Assembly (NCBI RefSeq): GCF_039621805.1
Contig: NZ_CP155073.1
Span: 248,001-312,000 of the forward strand
Direction of reading: 5' to 3'
Length of the DNA stretch: 64,000 nucleotides
Source: Paraburkholderia sp. PREW-6R
GTDB lineage: Bacteria > Pseudomonadota > Gammaproteobacteria > Burkholderiales > Burkholderiaceae
The translations under genes and the position numbers were made by a program. The notes beneath the pieces are model-generated. The model was not told the DNA's origin, searched no databases, and saw only the letters and a program-made list of their open reading frames with translations. Numbering within the stretch: the first letter of the stretch is position 1; each line of letters starts with the position of its first letter. Of the stretch, positions 9,847 through 17,939 are shown piece by piece.

Positions 9847-9857
9847 GGGCCATATTT
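9834..9857 (+). terminator. possible weak terminator hairpin
   Basis: GGCCCT, loop GCATTG, AGGGCC, followed by ATATTTG. The 6-bp stem with a broken T-rich tail overlaps the stop codon of the candidate small ORF. Confidence 0.4.
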
Positions 9858-9913
9858 GACTACGCAACTAAACGCGCCATGTTGCGATGTAAGACGAGGA
9901 AATAGAAAAGGCG

Positions 9914-10363
9914 TTAGTCGCGGACGTCGCCATCGACATAAAGCCAACGTTCGTCGTCAGCACGCACGAAGCGGCTCAACTCGTGCAGCCGGTGCGCACG
10001 GCCTCCCACCTTGTAACGTGCGACGAATTCAACCGTGGCGTGCCGGCTGTCGGCCTCATGGAAGGCTTTGATCTGGAGTCCGAGCCAACGCGCGGCGTCC
10101 GACGCGGCGGGGTCGACGTCGAGGTCGGCGGGGCAGGTGTGCGGCGCCCACGTTGCGCGAAGATAATCGGTTGCGCCGACGACATAAGCGCTGTAACGCG
10201 AGCGCATCAGTTCGAGCGCGCGCGGCGCGTGCTCGCCGCCGTCGATGTAGCGGCCACAGCATTGCGCGAAGCGCGGCGCTTTGGCGCCACGCTGCAGCTC
10301 GGGCGACGCACCGCCGCAGGGACACTCGGACGGTCGTTGCACGTGCAACGATTGCTTGTTCAT
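9914..10363 (-). CDS. ychJ: YchJ-family protein (UPF0225, SEC-C-like zinc motif)
   Basis: A 149-residue protein of the YchJ family, whose function is not established. The N-terminus has a metal-ligand pattern: Cys14 and Cys16 in ECPCGGAS, and Cys35 and Cys36 in FAQCCGRYI, as in SEC-C zinc motifs. The rest is an NTF2-like domain with ALELMRSRYSAYVVG, YLRATW and VEFVARYKVGG. Length is normal. It starts five bases after the acyl-CoA dehydrogenase stop and is the last gene of the 16.6-9.9 kb operon. Its link to that pathway is positional only. Confidence 0.9.
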   Translation of the reverse strand: MNKQSLHVQRPSECPCGGASPELQRGAKAPRFAQCCGRYIDGGEHAPRALELMRSRYSAYVVGATDYLRATWAPHTCPADLDVDPAASDAARWLGLQIKAFHEADSRHATVEFVARYKVGGRAHRLHELSRFVRADDERWLYVDGDVRD

Positions 10364-10368
10364 CGGAT

Positions 10369-11499
10369 TCAGCCTATCCCGCGCGCAATGAGGATCTTCT
10401 GGATGTCGCTCGTGCCCTCATAGATCTGGCACACGCGTACATCGCGGTAAATCCGTTCAACCGGAAAGTCGCTCAGATAGCCGTAGCCGCCGTGAACCTG
10501 TAAGGCGGCCGAGCAGATCCGCTCGGCGGCTTCGGACGCAAACAGCTTGGCCATGGCCGCCTCGGTCAGACACGGCTGGCCGGCGTCCTTGAGCGACGCC
10601 GCGTGCCAGATCAACTGGCGCGCCGCTTCGAGTTGGGTGGCCATGTCGGCCAGCCGAAATTGCACGGCCTGGTGCGCGAAGAGCGGCTCGCCAAAGCTTT
10701 CGCGTTCCTTCGCATAGGCGAGCGCGGCCTCGAACGCGGCGCGCGCCATGCCGACGCTCTGCGCGGCGATGCCGATGCGCCCGCCTTCGAGCCCGGACAG
10801 CGCGATCCGGTAGCCTTCGCCTTCCGCGCCGATCAGGTTCGCAGCCGGCACGCGGCAGTCCTCGAAAACGATCTGCGCGGTGTCCGACGAGTGCTGGCCG
10901 AGTTTGTCCTCGACGCGCGCTACCACGTAACCTTCGGTGGCAGTCGGCACGATGAACGCGCTGATGCCGCGCTTGCCCGCGGATTTGTCGGTGACCGCCA
11001 TCACGATCGCGACGTCGCCGTTCTTTCCGCTCGTGATGAACTGTTTGACGCCGTTCAGCACGTAGGCGTCGCCGTCGCGCGTGGCGATGGTGCGAAGCGC
11101 GGACGCGTCGGAGCCGGCTTGCGGCTCCGTCAGACAAAACGCGCCGAGCATGTCGCCCCGAGCGAGCGGCGTGAGCCACTCGCGTTTTTGCGCGTCGTTG
11201 CCGAACGTCAACAGAATGCTGCACACCGGGCAGTTGTTGACGGAAATCGCGGTGGACGTGCCGCCATCGCCGGCGGCGATTTCTTCGAGAATCAGCGCGA
11301 GCGCCAGCGCGTCCATGCCGGCGCCGCCATAGGTCTCCGGCACCAGCACCCCATACGCGCCGAGTTCGGCGAGTTGCCGGTGCACGTCTTGCGGAAATAT
11401 ACGTTCGCGATCCCATTGCGCCGCATGCGGCGTAATGGCGTCCCGCACGAAAGTGCGTACGGCGTCGCGAATCATCACGTGGTCCTGGTCAAGCACCAT
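10369..11499 (-). CDS. acyl-CoA dehydrogenase
   Basis: A 376-residue FAD-dependent acyl-CoA dehydrogenase that oxidises acyl-CoA to the 2-enoyl-CoA. Signatures: FCLTEPQAGSDAS and NGVKQFITSGKNGD (FAD contacts), GYRIALSGLEGGRIGIAAQS, YAKERESFGEPLFAHQAVQ, and a C-terminal catalytic Glu361 in CQIYEGTSDIQ. Glu at this position is typical of short- and medium-chain enzymes, while isovaleryl-CoA and long-chain enzymes use an earlier Glu. The chain is probably short or branched-short, which is inference. It lies 32 bases after the SDR gene in an operon with a thiolase and under a LiuR-like regulator. Confidence 0.93.
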   Translation of the reverse strand: MVLDQDHVMIRDAVRTFVRDAITPHAAQWDRERIFPQDVHRQLAELGAYGVLVPETYGGAGMDALALALILEEIAAGDGGTSTAISVNNCPVCSILLTFGNDAQKREWLTPLARGDMLGAFCLTEPQAGSDASALRTIATRDGDAYVLNGVKQFITSGKNGDVAIVMAVTDKSAGKRGISAFIVPTATEGYVVARVEDKLGQHSSDTAQIVFEDCRVPAANLIGAEGEGYRIALSGLEGGRIGIAAQSVGMARAAFEAALAYAKERESFGEPLFAHQAVQFRLADMATQLEAARQLIWHAASLKDAGQPCLTEAAMAKLFASEAAERICSAALQVHGGYGYLSDFPVERIYRDVRVCQIYEGTSDIQKILIARGIG

Positions 11500-11531
11500 G
11501 GCTTGGTCTCCTCGTTGTTGACGCTAGCGGC

Positions 11532-12209
11532 TCACCAGTCGAGCGCCGTGCCGTCGTACTGATAGAAGCGGCCGTTGAACGATTCGCGCGACGCAGCCGC
11601 TTGCGCAAGCACTTCACGCATGCCGGCGACACTGCGCGTGGGGTCGATCGCCGCCTGCGCGCCACCCATGTCCGTTTGCACCCAGCCTGGATGCAGCGAG
11701 ACGCAGGTCGCGCGCCGGGCTTCGAGCGACGCGAGTTTGAGCGCGTCGTTCAATGCTGCCTTGCTCACCCGGTAGAGCCAGCCGCTAGTGCCGCTGCTGT
11801 CGGCAATGCTGCCCATCTTGCTCGAAATCACCGCGAACACGCCGCCCGCTTCCTCGACGAGCGGCAGCAGGACCGGCATCAATTGCATCGGACCGCGCAC
11901 GTTGGTCTGCATCACGTGATCGAAGTCTTCCGCCGTGATCGTTTCGATACCCTCAGTACGCGGACCATAGACACCCGACACGATGATGGCCGCATCGAGC
12001 CGTTCACCGTCGAGCTTCCAGCCGAGGCCGGCGATGTCTGCGGGCACGGTCACGTCGGCGGAAAAGGTTTCGGCGCCGAGTGCCTTGAGTGCGTCGAGTG
12101 CGGCGCCGTCGCGTGCAGTGGCGAGCACGCGCCAGCCGCTCTTCAGGTACTGACGCACGAACTCCTGTCCGATGCCGCGCGACGCACCGACAATCAATAC
12201 TGTCTTCAT
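11532..12209 (-). CDS. short-chain dehydrogenase/reductase
   Basis: A 225-residue classical-type SDR. The nucleotide loop GASRGIG is at residues 8-14, Ser129 and Ser130 lie in VISSKMG, and the catalytic pair Tyr146 and Lys150 lies in YRVSK. FSADVT and IIVSGVYGP fill the usual cofactor positions. The short length and the QTNVRGPMQLMP segment resemble the C-factor-like group. It begins 11 bases after the thiolase stop, with the acyl-CoA dehydrogenase next, so oxidation of a hydroxyacyl or alcohol intermediate is plausible but not shown. Confidence 0.9.
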   Translation of the reverse strand: MKTVLIVGASRGIGQEFVRQYLKSGWRVLATARDGAALDALKALGAETFSADVTVPADIAGLGWKLDGERLDAAIIVSGVYGPRTEGIETITAEDFDHVMQTNVRGPMQLMPVLLPLVEEAGGVFAVISSKMGSIADSSGTSGWLYRVSKAALNDALKLASLEARRATCVSLHPGWVQTDMGGAQAAIDPTRSVAGMREVLAQAAASRESFNGRFYQYDGTALDW

Positions 12210-12220
12210 CGCCTGTCTCC

Positions 12221-13414
12221 TCAGATCAGTTCGATACCCATTGCCGTTGCTTCACCGCCGCCGATGCACAGTGTCGCGACGCCGCGCTTGCCGCCGCGCT
12301 TCTTCAGCGCGCCGATCAGCGTGACGAGAATGCGCGCGCCCGACGCGCCGATCGGATGACCAAGCGCACACGCGCCGCCGTTCACGTTGACTTTCTCGTG
12401 CGGCAGCTTGTGCTCCTTCATCGCGGCCATCGTTACGACGGCAAATGCTTCGTTGACCTCGAAGAGATCGACGTCTTCCGCGCGCCAGCCGTTCTTGTCG
12501 AACAGCTTGCGGATCGCGCCGACCGGCGCGGTGGTGAACTTCGCGGGCTCCTGCGCGAAAGTGGAATGGCCGACCACGCGGGCAATCGGTTCGACGCCGA
12601 GCCGCTTCGCTGTCGACTCACGCATCATCACGAGCGCGGCAGCGCCATCTGAAATCGACGACGAGTTGGCCGCCGTCACGGTCCCGGTCTTGCTGAACGC
12701 CGGCTTGAGCGACGGGATCTTTTCGATGTTCGCCTTGAACGGTTGCTCGTCGTGATCGATCGTCACATCGCCCTTACGGCCGGCGACGGTGACCGGCGTG
12801 ATCTCCCACGCGAACGAGCCGTCTTCATTGGCGCGTTTCGCGCGATTGAGCGACTCGACGGCAAACGCGTCCTGCGCCTCACGCGTGAAGTCGAACGACG
12901 CCGCGCATTCCTCGGCGAACGTGCCCATCAGGCGGCCTTTTTCATAGGCGTCTTCAAGACCGTCGTAGAACATGTGGTCGATCACCTGGCCGTGACCCAT
13001 GCGCATGCCGCCGCGCGCCTTCGGCAGCAGATACGGCGCATTCGTCATGCTCTCCATGCCGCCCGCCACGATCACGTCGGCGGACCCCGCGGCGAGCATG
13101 TCGTGCGCGAACATGGCGGCGCGCATGCCGGAACCGCACATCTTGTTGACCGTGGTGCTGCCGGTGGAAAGCGGCAAGCCCGCGCCGAGCGCCGCTTGCC
13201 GCGCGGGCGCCTGGCCGAGACCGGCGGGCAGCACGCAGCCCATCACCACTTCGTCGATCTGCTCGGGTTTCAAACGCGCGCGCTCGACCGCGGCCGCAAT
13301 GGCGGCCGAGCCGAGTTGCGGCGCGGTCAAGGCTGCGAAGTCACCCTGAAAGGCGGCCATCGGCGTGCGGGCCGCGCCCACGATGACGATCGGGTCGGAT
13401 TGTATGTCGCTCAT
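12221..13414 (-). CDS. acetyl-CoA C-acyltransferase (thiolase)
   Basis: A 397-residue biosynthetic/degradative thiolase with all catalytic groups: Cys93 in NKMCGSGMRA forms the acyl-enzyme, His353 lies in ALGHPIGASG, and Cys383 in TLCIGGGEATAM acts as base. ESMTNAPYLL and FEVNEAFAVV are further signatures. Closest in style to acetoacetyl-CoA thiolases such as PhaA/AtoB, the last step of leucine or short-chain acyl degradation. The ATG at 13414 (MSDIQSD) has AAGGAG ten bases upstream and is preferred to the ATG at 13438. It lies 20 bases after the carbonic anhydrase gene. Confidence 0.95.
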   Translation of the reverse strand: MSDIQSDPIVIVGAARTPMAAFQGDFAALTAPQLGSAAIAAAVERARLKPEQIDEVVMGCVLPAGLGQAPARQAALGAGLPLSTGSTTVNKMCGSGMRAAMFAHDMLAAGSADVIVAGGMESMTNAPYLLPKARGGMRMGHGQVIDHMFYDGLEDAYEKGRLMGTFAEECAASFDFTREAQDAFAVESLNRAKRANEDGSFAWEITPVTVAGRKGDVTIDHDEQPFKANIEKIPSLKPAFSKTGTVTAANSSSISDGAAALVMMRESTAKRLGVEPIARVVGHSTFAQEPAKFTTAPVGAIRKLFDKNGWRAEDVDLFEVNEAFAVVTMAAMKEHKLPHEKVNVNGGACALGHPIGASGARILVTLIGALKKRGGKRGVATLCIGGGEATAMGIELI

Positions 13415-13434
13415 GTTCGTCTCACTCCTTGAAG

Positions 13435-14211
13435 TCACTCATGTTTGAGATGGTTGATCACGCCTTCGACGACAGCCGGCACGTCGCCGAGCTGTGCGGC
13501 GTCGGCGGCGAGCACGTCGTTATCCGCTTTGTGCGCACCGCCGGTGGAGACCGCCGCCACGCACTCCTGATACGTCGTGTCGAGCGCGGCCGGATCGCTG
13601 ATGGTCATGCCGAGGTCGCGCACCTTGCCGTCATGCACGCCGTACGCCCAGCCATGTACCGTCAGCGCCTGACCTCGCGCCCACGCGTCGTTGACGATCG
13701 TCGTGCGGCAAACGTTCATCACCTGTTCGATCGCGTTCAATTCGACGAGGCGCCGGTGACGCGCTTCGCCGAGCGGCCATTCCTCGATCAAGGCGGCGTG
13801 CTTCGTGCGCACGTCCTGCACGTGGTGCAGCCAATTGTCAGCCAGTCCGACGCGACGGCCGTGCAGCGCAGCGCCCACGCCGGAGCAGCCATAGTGGCCG
13901 ACCACCATGATGTGCTTGACCTTCAGCAAGTCGACCGCGAACTGGATCACGGACAGGCAGTTCAGATCCGTATGCACCACGACGTTGGCGATGTTCCGAT
14001 GCACGAACACTTCGCCCGGCGGCAGGCCGATGATCTGGTTGGCCGGCACACGCGAATCGGAGCAGCCGATCCACAGATACTCGGGCGTCTGCTGATGGGC
14101 GAGACGCGAGAAGTACTCCGGGTCTTCGGCCAGTTTGCGGGCCACCCACGCGTCGTTGTTGTCGAACAGATGCGCGAGAGGGTGAGGTTTGGAAGCGTCG
14201 TTCGTAGTCAT
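13435..14211 (-). CDS. can: beta-carbonic anhydrase
   Basis: A 258-residue beta-class carbonic anhydrase that interconverts CO2 and bicarbonate in the cytoplasm. The zinc ligands are visible: Cys50 with the Asp52-Arg54 dyad in IGCSDSRVP, His106 and Cys109 in VVGHYGCSGV. VFVHRNIANVV and HGWAYGVHDGKV are also family signatures. The protein is about 35 residues longer than E. coli Can, with an extra C-terminal tail after TTYQECVAA. It lies inside the operon between aceK and the thiolase, where bicarbonate supply could serve biotin-dependent carboxylases of branched-chain acyl-CoA catabolism (inference). Confidence 0.95.
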   Translation of the reverse strand: MTTNDASKPHPLAHLFDNNDAWVARKLAEDPEYFSRLAHQQTPEYLWIGCSDSRVPANQIIGLPPGEVFVHRNIANVVVHTDLNCLSVIQFAVDLLKVKHIMVVGHYGCSGVGAALHGRRVGLADNWLHHVQDVRTKHAALIEEWPLGEARHRRLVELNAIEQVMNVCRTTIVNDAWARGQALTVHGWAYGVHDGKVRDLGMTISDPAALDTTYQECVAAVSTGGAHKADNDVLAADAAQLGDVPAVVEGVINHLKHE

Positions 14212-14231
14212 GTTGCGTCTGGGCCGTGTGC

Positions 14232-14251
14232 TCGACCGGCGTGCCGGTCGA
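14232..14251. repeat. inverted repeat between aceK and can
   Basis: TCGACCGGC-GT-GCCGGTCGA: two 9-base arms that pair perfectly around two bases, in the 137-base gap between aceK and can. No T run follows on either strand, so it is not a standard terminator. It could act as an RNA-processing or stability hairpin. Confidence 0.5.
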
Positions 14252-14348
14252 TGTCGTTACATAGATGTCTGGCAGCGGATGCGGTTGCGCACATTGCCGC
14301 GACGGGTGCCGCCGCGCCGGGCGCCGCAGCGCCGGGCGCGGCAGCGCT

Positions 14349-16178
14349 TCACGCCGCTCGCGCGGCAGCGCCTTGCATGACGCCCGCCGTTTGTGCCGCG
14401 TTCGCGTCGGCAAAGCGCTCCGGATATCGCACGCAAAAGCGCGCGCTGCTGTCATAAGGGAAAAAGTCGGGCAGTTCGCCTTTCAGTAGATGATCCTTGT
14501 GCCGTTGCCAGAGCGCCGGGTCGAAGAAGTCCGCATGGTGTTGCATGAAGGCACGGCGCACGCGCGGGTCGCCGAGCAGAAAGGTGCCATACGTCTCCGG
14601 GAAAATGTCGTGCGGGCCAATCGCGTACCACGGCTCGCCCGACATTTCGTCTTCCTCGTGACGCGGCGCGGGCACCGCGCGAACGATACAGTCGGTCAGA
14701 TATTCGATCTCGTCGTAGTCATAAAACACGACGCGCCCGTGTCGCGTCACGCCGAAGTTCTTGTACAGCATGTCGCCGGGGAAAATGTTCGCCTGGATCA
14801 GTTCCTTGATCGCATTGCCGTATTCGCGGATGCCGTGATCCACTTCTTCGTCCGTGCCGTTTTGCAGGTACAGGTTGAGCGGCACCATGCGTCGTTCGAT
14901 ATACAGATGCCGGATCACGAGGTTGTCGCCGTCGTATTCGATTAGCGACGGCACTTCCTTTTCGAGTTCCCTCACGAGCGCTTCGTCGAGGCGCGAAAGA
15001 GGCAGCGCGACGCTCGAATATTCGAGCGTGTCCGCCATGCGGCCTAAACGGTCGTGTCGTTTGACGAGCTGATACTTTTCCTTGATCCGCGCGCGCGTGG
15101 TGTCTTTCGGCGGCGGAAAGGAATCCTTGATCAGCTTGAAGACGTACGGGAACGACGGCAGCGTGAACACCAGCATCACGAGTCCCTTGATGCCGGGCGC
15201 GATGATGAACCGGTCGCTGGAATGGGAAAGATGATGCAGCAGGTCGCGATAAAACAGATTCTTGCCCTGCTTCTGCAGACCCAGGGACGTATAGATTTCC
15301 GCTTTCGGCTTACCCGGCATGATGGTGCCGAGAAATTCGACATACGCCGACGGCACGTCCATATCCACGAGGAAGTACGAGTGCGAGAAGCTAAAAATGA
15401 TCAGCAACTGGTCGCGCTGGAGCAGCACCGTGTCGAGTGCGAGCAGTCCCGGCTTCGCATGCCTGATCGGCACAGCAAAAGGCAGCAGCAGATCGCCGTT
15501 GATAATGCGCCCAATGATATACGCCGACTTGTTCCGGTAGAACAGCGACGACAGCACGTGGATCTGAAAGTTGGGCGCCTCGTCGAACGCGCCGAACGTG
15601 TCGTGAATGGCCTGCATTACGCAGCCCACGTCACGCGTCAGATCTTCGAATGGCGTGTCGAGCTGGAAATTCGTGACAATGCGTTCGAGGGTCGCGGCAA
15701 GACCGTCGTTGCCCGGATAGTACGCGCGGTAGGTGGGTTTCGCGGCCGGCTCGTCGTTCTCGATGTATTCGGTCGAGATCGCGGGGCGCACGAAAATGAA
15801 ATCGTTGTTGAAGTACGAGCGGTGCAAAATCTTGCAGCACACCGAATTAAAAAACGTTTCGGCGCACTCGGGCTGGCGGTGTGTGGTCAGCAGGCCGATG
15901 TAATGCAGCTTGATCTGCTGCCACACTTCGTCGTCGATATGTTCCGCGTCGTATTCGTCTTCGAGTAGCGCCACGCACTCGCTCACGCGCTCGTCATACG
16001 ATGTGATGCGATCGCGCGCCAGCTTCTGCAAACCGTGCCAGTCGGCGCGTTTGAACAACGTGCGGGCACGGATCGCGGCGTCGCGAAAGACACGGTAATG
16101 GCGGTCGAATCCCTCCAGCATCGTCTGCGCGACGTCAAATCCGATCTGCGACGACAGCAGTTTGGGAAAGTGATTCAT
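14349..16178 (-). CDS. aceK: isocitrate dehydrogenase kinase/phosphatase
   Basis: A 609-residue AceK, the bifunctional enzyme that phosphorylates and dephosphorylates isocitrate dehydrogenase and so sends carbon to the glyoxylate shunt or the TCA cycle. The regulatory N-terminal half includes [19 protein letters not shown]. The ATP-binding loop is [17 protein letters not shown] at about residues 320-336, and the kinase core has [20 protein letters not shown]. Length is as in the family. Its start overlaps the MerR gene stop as ATGA, an arrangement that ties it to this regulator rather than to aceBA. The Ala-rich last residues (QGAAARAA) are probably unstructured. Confidence 0.97.
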   Translation of the reverse strand: MNHFPKLLSSQIGFDVAQTMLEGFDRHYRVFRDAAIRARTLFKRADWHGLQKLARDRITSYDERVSECVALLEDEYDAEHIDDEVWQQIKLHYIGLLTTHRQPECAETFFNSVCCKILHRSYFNNDFIFVRPAISTEYIENDEPAAKPTYRAYYPGNDGLAATLERIVTNFQLDTPFEDLTRDVGCVMQAIHDTFGAFDEAPNFQIHVLSSLFYRNKSAYIIGRIINGDLLLPFAVPIRHAKPGLLALDTVLLQRDQLLIIFSFSHSYFLVDMDVPSAYVEFLGTIMPGKPKAEIYTSLGLQKQGKNLFYRDLLHHLSHSSDRFIIAPGIKGLVMLVFTLPSFPYVFKLIKDSFPPPKDTTRARIKEKYQLVKRHDRLGRMADTLEYSSVALPLSRLDEALVRELEKEVPSLIEYDGDNLVIRHLYIERRMVPLNLYLQNGTDEEVDHGIREYGNAIKELIQANIFPGDMLYKNFGVTRHGRVVFYDYDEIEYLTDCIVRAVPAPRHEEDEMSGEPWYAIGPHDIFPETYGTFLLGDPRVRRAFMQHHADFFDPALWQRHKDHLLKGELPDFFPYDSSARFCVRYPERFADANAAQTAGVMQGAAARAA

Positions 16179-16579
16179 GCCTGCCGCGTTTCCCGCGCCC
16201 CGCTTTCAAGCATCGCACGCGCCTGGGCTTCGTACTGCGCGAGGTCTTCCAGCGTCGCGTTCAGATCTTCCAGTTGACGTTCCAGCACTTCGCGATGCCG
16301 CGCTACCGTGGCGAGGAACGCATGCAACTGCGGAACGGTGTCCGTAGGCGATTCGTACACGTCCAGCAGGTCGCGGATTTCCGACAGCGTGAAGCCCAGC
16401 CGTTTGCCGCGCAGCGTGAGTTTCAGCCGCGTCCGGTCGCGGCCCGAATAAACGCGCCGCAGACCGCTCGACCCTTCGCGGCTGGGTGAGAGTAAACCCT
16501 GATCTTCGTAGAAGCGGATCGCGCGCGGCGTGACGTCGAATTCCCGCGCGAGTTCGGTAATCGTGTATTGCGTGTTCAT
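16175..16579 (-). CDS. liuR: MerR-family regulator, LiuR-like
   Basis: A 134-residue MerR-type activator/repressor. The winged-helix N-terminus has [26 protein letters not shown] followed by [24 protein letters not shown], and a C-terminal coiled coil runs from about residue 85 to 125. It lacks effector cysteines, so it is not a metal sensor. The sequence resembles LiuR, which controls branched-chain amino acid and acyl-CoA catabolism in proteobacteria. It overlaps aceK by four bases and heads the operon through can, thiolase, SDR, acyl-CoA dehydrogenase and ychJ. A 19-base-spaced promoter with an ACGT dyad precedes it. The symbol rests on similarity recalled, not on a search. Confidence 0.8.
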   Translation of the reverse strand: MNTQYTITELAREFDVTPRAIRFYEDQGLLSPSREGSSGLRRVYSGRDRTRLKLTLRGKRLGFTLSEIRDLLDVYESPTDTVPQLHAFLATVARHREVLERQLEDLNATLEDLAQYEAQARAMLESGARETRQA

Positions 16580-16614
16580 CAGGACATTCCGTGGCCGGCA
16601 GAAAAACAGATAGA

Positions 16615-16645
16615 ACGTTAGAATCGACGTTTACGTTATCGTCAA
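16615..16645 (-). promoter_or_regulatory. predicted MerR-type promoter and operator (autoregulation)
   Basis: On the minus strand, TTGACG (16640-16645) and TAACGT (16615-16620) are 19 bases apart. The over-long spacer is the hallmark of MerR-activated promoters. Inside the spacer, ACGT-TT-ACGT at 16627-16636 forms the dyad expected for the regulator. It lies 36-66 bases before the MerR start, and between it and the divergent MBL gene, which it might also control. Confidence 0.6.
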
Positions 16646-16745
16646 CCTAAACGGAACGCAACCAGGCGCAACGCGGCACGCAAACCACGCCGACGGGCTC
16701 GCACACCTCGCCATGCCGGACGGCCGACGGAGGAAGACATCCACA

Positions 16746-17819
16746 ATGAATGCACTCGAACATCAACTCGACTACCCGTTCAACGATACGCTGCCCGAAG
16801 CCGGTCAGGCGATGGGAGTTGCGCCCGGCGTGTTCTGGCTGCGCATGCGGCTGCCGTTCGCGCTGGACCACATCAACCTGTGGTTGTTGCGCGATGAGAT
16901 CGACGGGCAGCAGGGCTGGACGGTCGTCGACTGCGGCATTACGTCCGATGAGATCAAAGCGAACTGGGAGCGCGCGTTCGACAGCGTGCTGGACGGACTG
17001 CCGGTGTTGCGCGTGATCGTCACGCACTGTCATCCGGACCATATCGGCCTCGCTCACTGGATCTGCGCGGGCGGCGACAAGAAGCGCTGGGACGTGCGGC
17101 TGTGGATCACGCATGGCGAATACATGCAGGCACGGGTGATGGCGGCCGGCGACGGCTCGAATGCAGGCGGCGAGGGTGCGGCGCGCCACTTCGCTCGGCA
17201 TGGCGTGACGGACGAGGAATCGCTCGACAAACTGCGCAACCGCAAGAGCTACTACGCGAGCCTCGTACCGGCTCTTCCCGCCCAGTATCGCCGTTTGCGC
17301 GAAGGCGACCCGGTGGAGATCGGCGGCAGAACCTGGCGCGTAATAACGGGCTTTGGCCATTCGCCTGAACACTGCGCGCTGTATTGCGAAACGGCGGGCG
17401 TGCTGATTTCCGGCGACATGGTGCTGCCGCGTATTTCGACCAATGTTTCGGTGTTCGATATGGAACCGGAAGGTACGCCGCTCGCGCTGTATCTGGAGTC
17501 GCTCGGGCGCTACGAGACGTTGCCGGAAGACACGCTCGTGCTGCCGTCGCACGGCAAGCCATTTCGCGGCGTGCGTACGCGCATTCGTCAATTACGCGAG
17601 CATCACGATGCGCGTCTGGACGAGGTGAGGCAAGCGTGCGCGCAGACGCCGCAAAGCGCGGCGGATATCGTGCCGCTCATGTTCAAGCGCCAGCTCGATA
17701 TCCATCAGATGACGTTTGCAATGGGCGAAGCGCTGGCTCACCTGCATCTGTTGTGGCTGGCTGGTGAATTGAAGCGCGAGCAGGGCGAGGATGGGGTCGT
17801 GCGGTTTGCGCCGGTGTAA
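16746..17819 (+). CDS. MBL-fold metallohydrolase
   Basis: A 357-residue metallo-beta-lactamase-fold hydrolase. The metal motif is VTHCHPDHIGLAHW near residues 97-110, followed by TGFGHSPEHCALY and the Asp-bearing VLISGDMVLP strand, with a terminal LPSHGKPF. The first 40 residues carry YPFNDTLPEAGQAMGVAPGVFWLRMRLPFALDHINLW, typical of a group annotated as glyoxalase II-like or beta-lactamase-domain protein. The ATG at 16746 has GGAGGA upstream. It is divergent from the LiuR-like regulator across 166 bases holding the predicted operator, so it may join that regulon, perhaps as a thioesterase (inference). Confidence 0.88.
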   Translation: MNALEHQLDYPFNDTLPEAGQAMGVAPGVFWLRMRLPFALDHINLWLLRDEIDGQQGWTVVDCGITSDEIKANWERAFDSVLDGLPVLRVIVTHCHPDHIGLAHWICAGGDKKRWDVRLWITHGEYMQARVMAAGDGSNAGGEGAARHFARHGVTDEESLDKLRNRKSYYASLVPALPAQYRRLREGDPVEIGGRTWRVITGFGHSPEHCALYCETAGVLISGDMVLPRISTNVSVFDMEPEGTPLALYLESLGRYETLPEDTLVLPSHGKPFRGVRTRIRQLREHHDARLDEVRQACAQTPQSAADIVPLMFKRQLDIHQMTFAMGEALAHLHLLWLAGELKREQGEDGVVRFAPV

Positions 17820-17840
17820 TTGAACCCGCGATGGCGTGAT

Positions 17841-17882
17841 AAAAAAGCCCGACTGCTTCATCACAGCAGCCGGGCATTTTTC
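17841..17882. terminator. bidirectional terminator
   Basis: AAAAAA-GCCCG-A-CTGC, loop TTCATCACA, GCAG-C-CGGGC-ATTTTT. A 9-bp stem with one mismatch is flanked by A and T runs, so it serves both the MBL gene and the converging binding-protein gene. Confidence 0.85.
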
Positions 17883-17939
17883 TGGCAGCGCTATTCGGCG
17901 CTTCTAGCGGGCACTCACAGCGGCCCTTACTGCAGGCAC

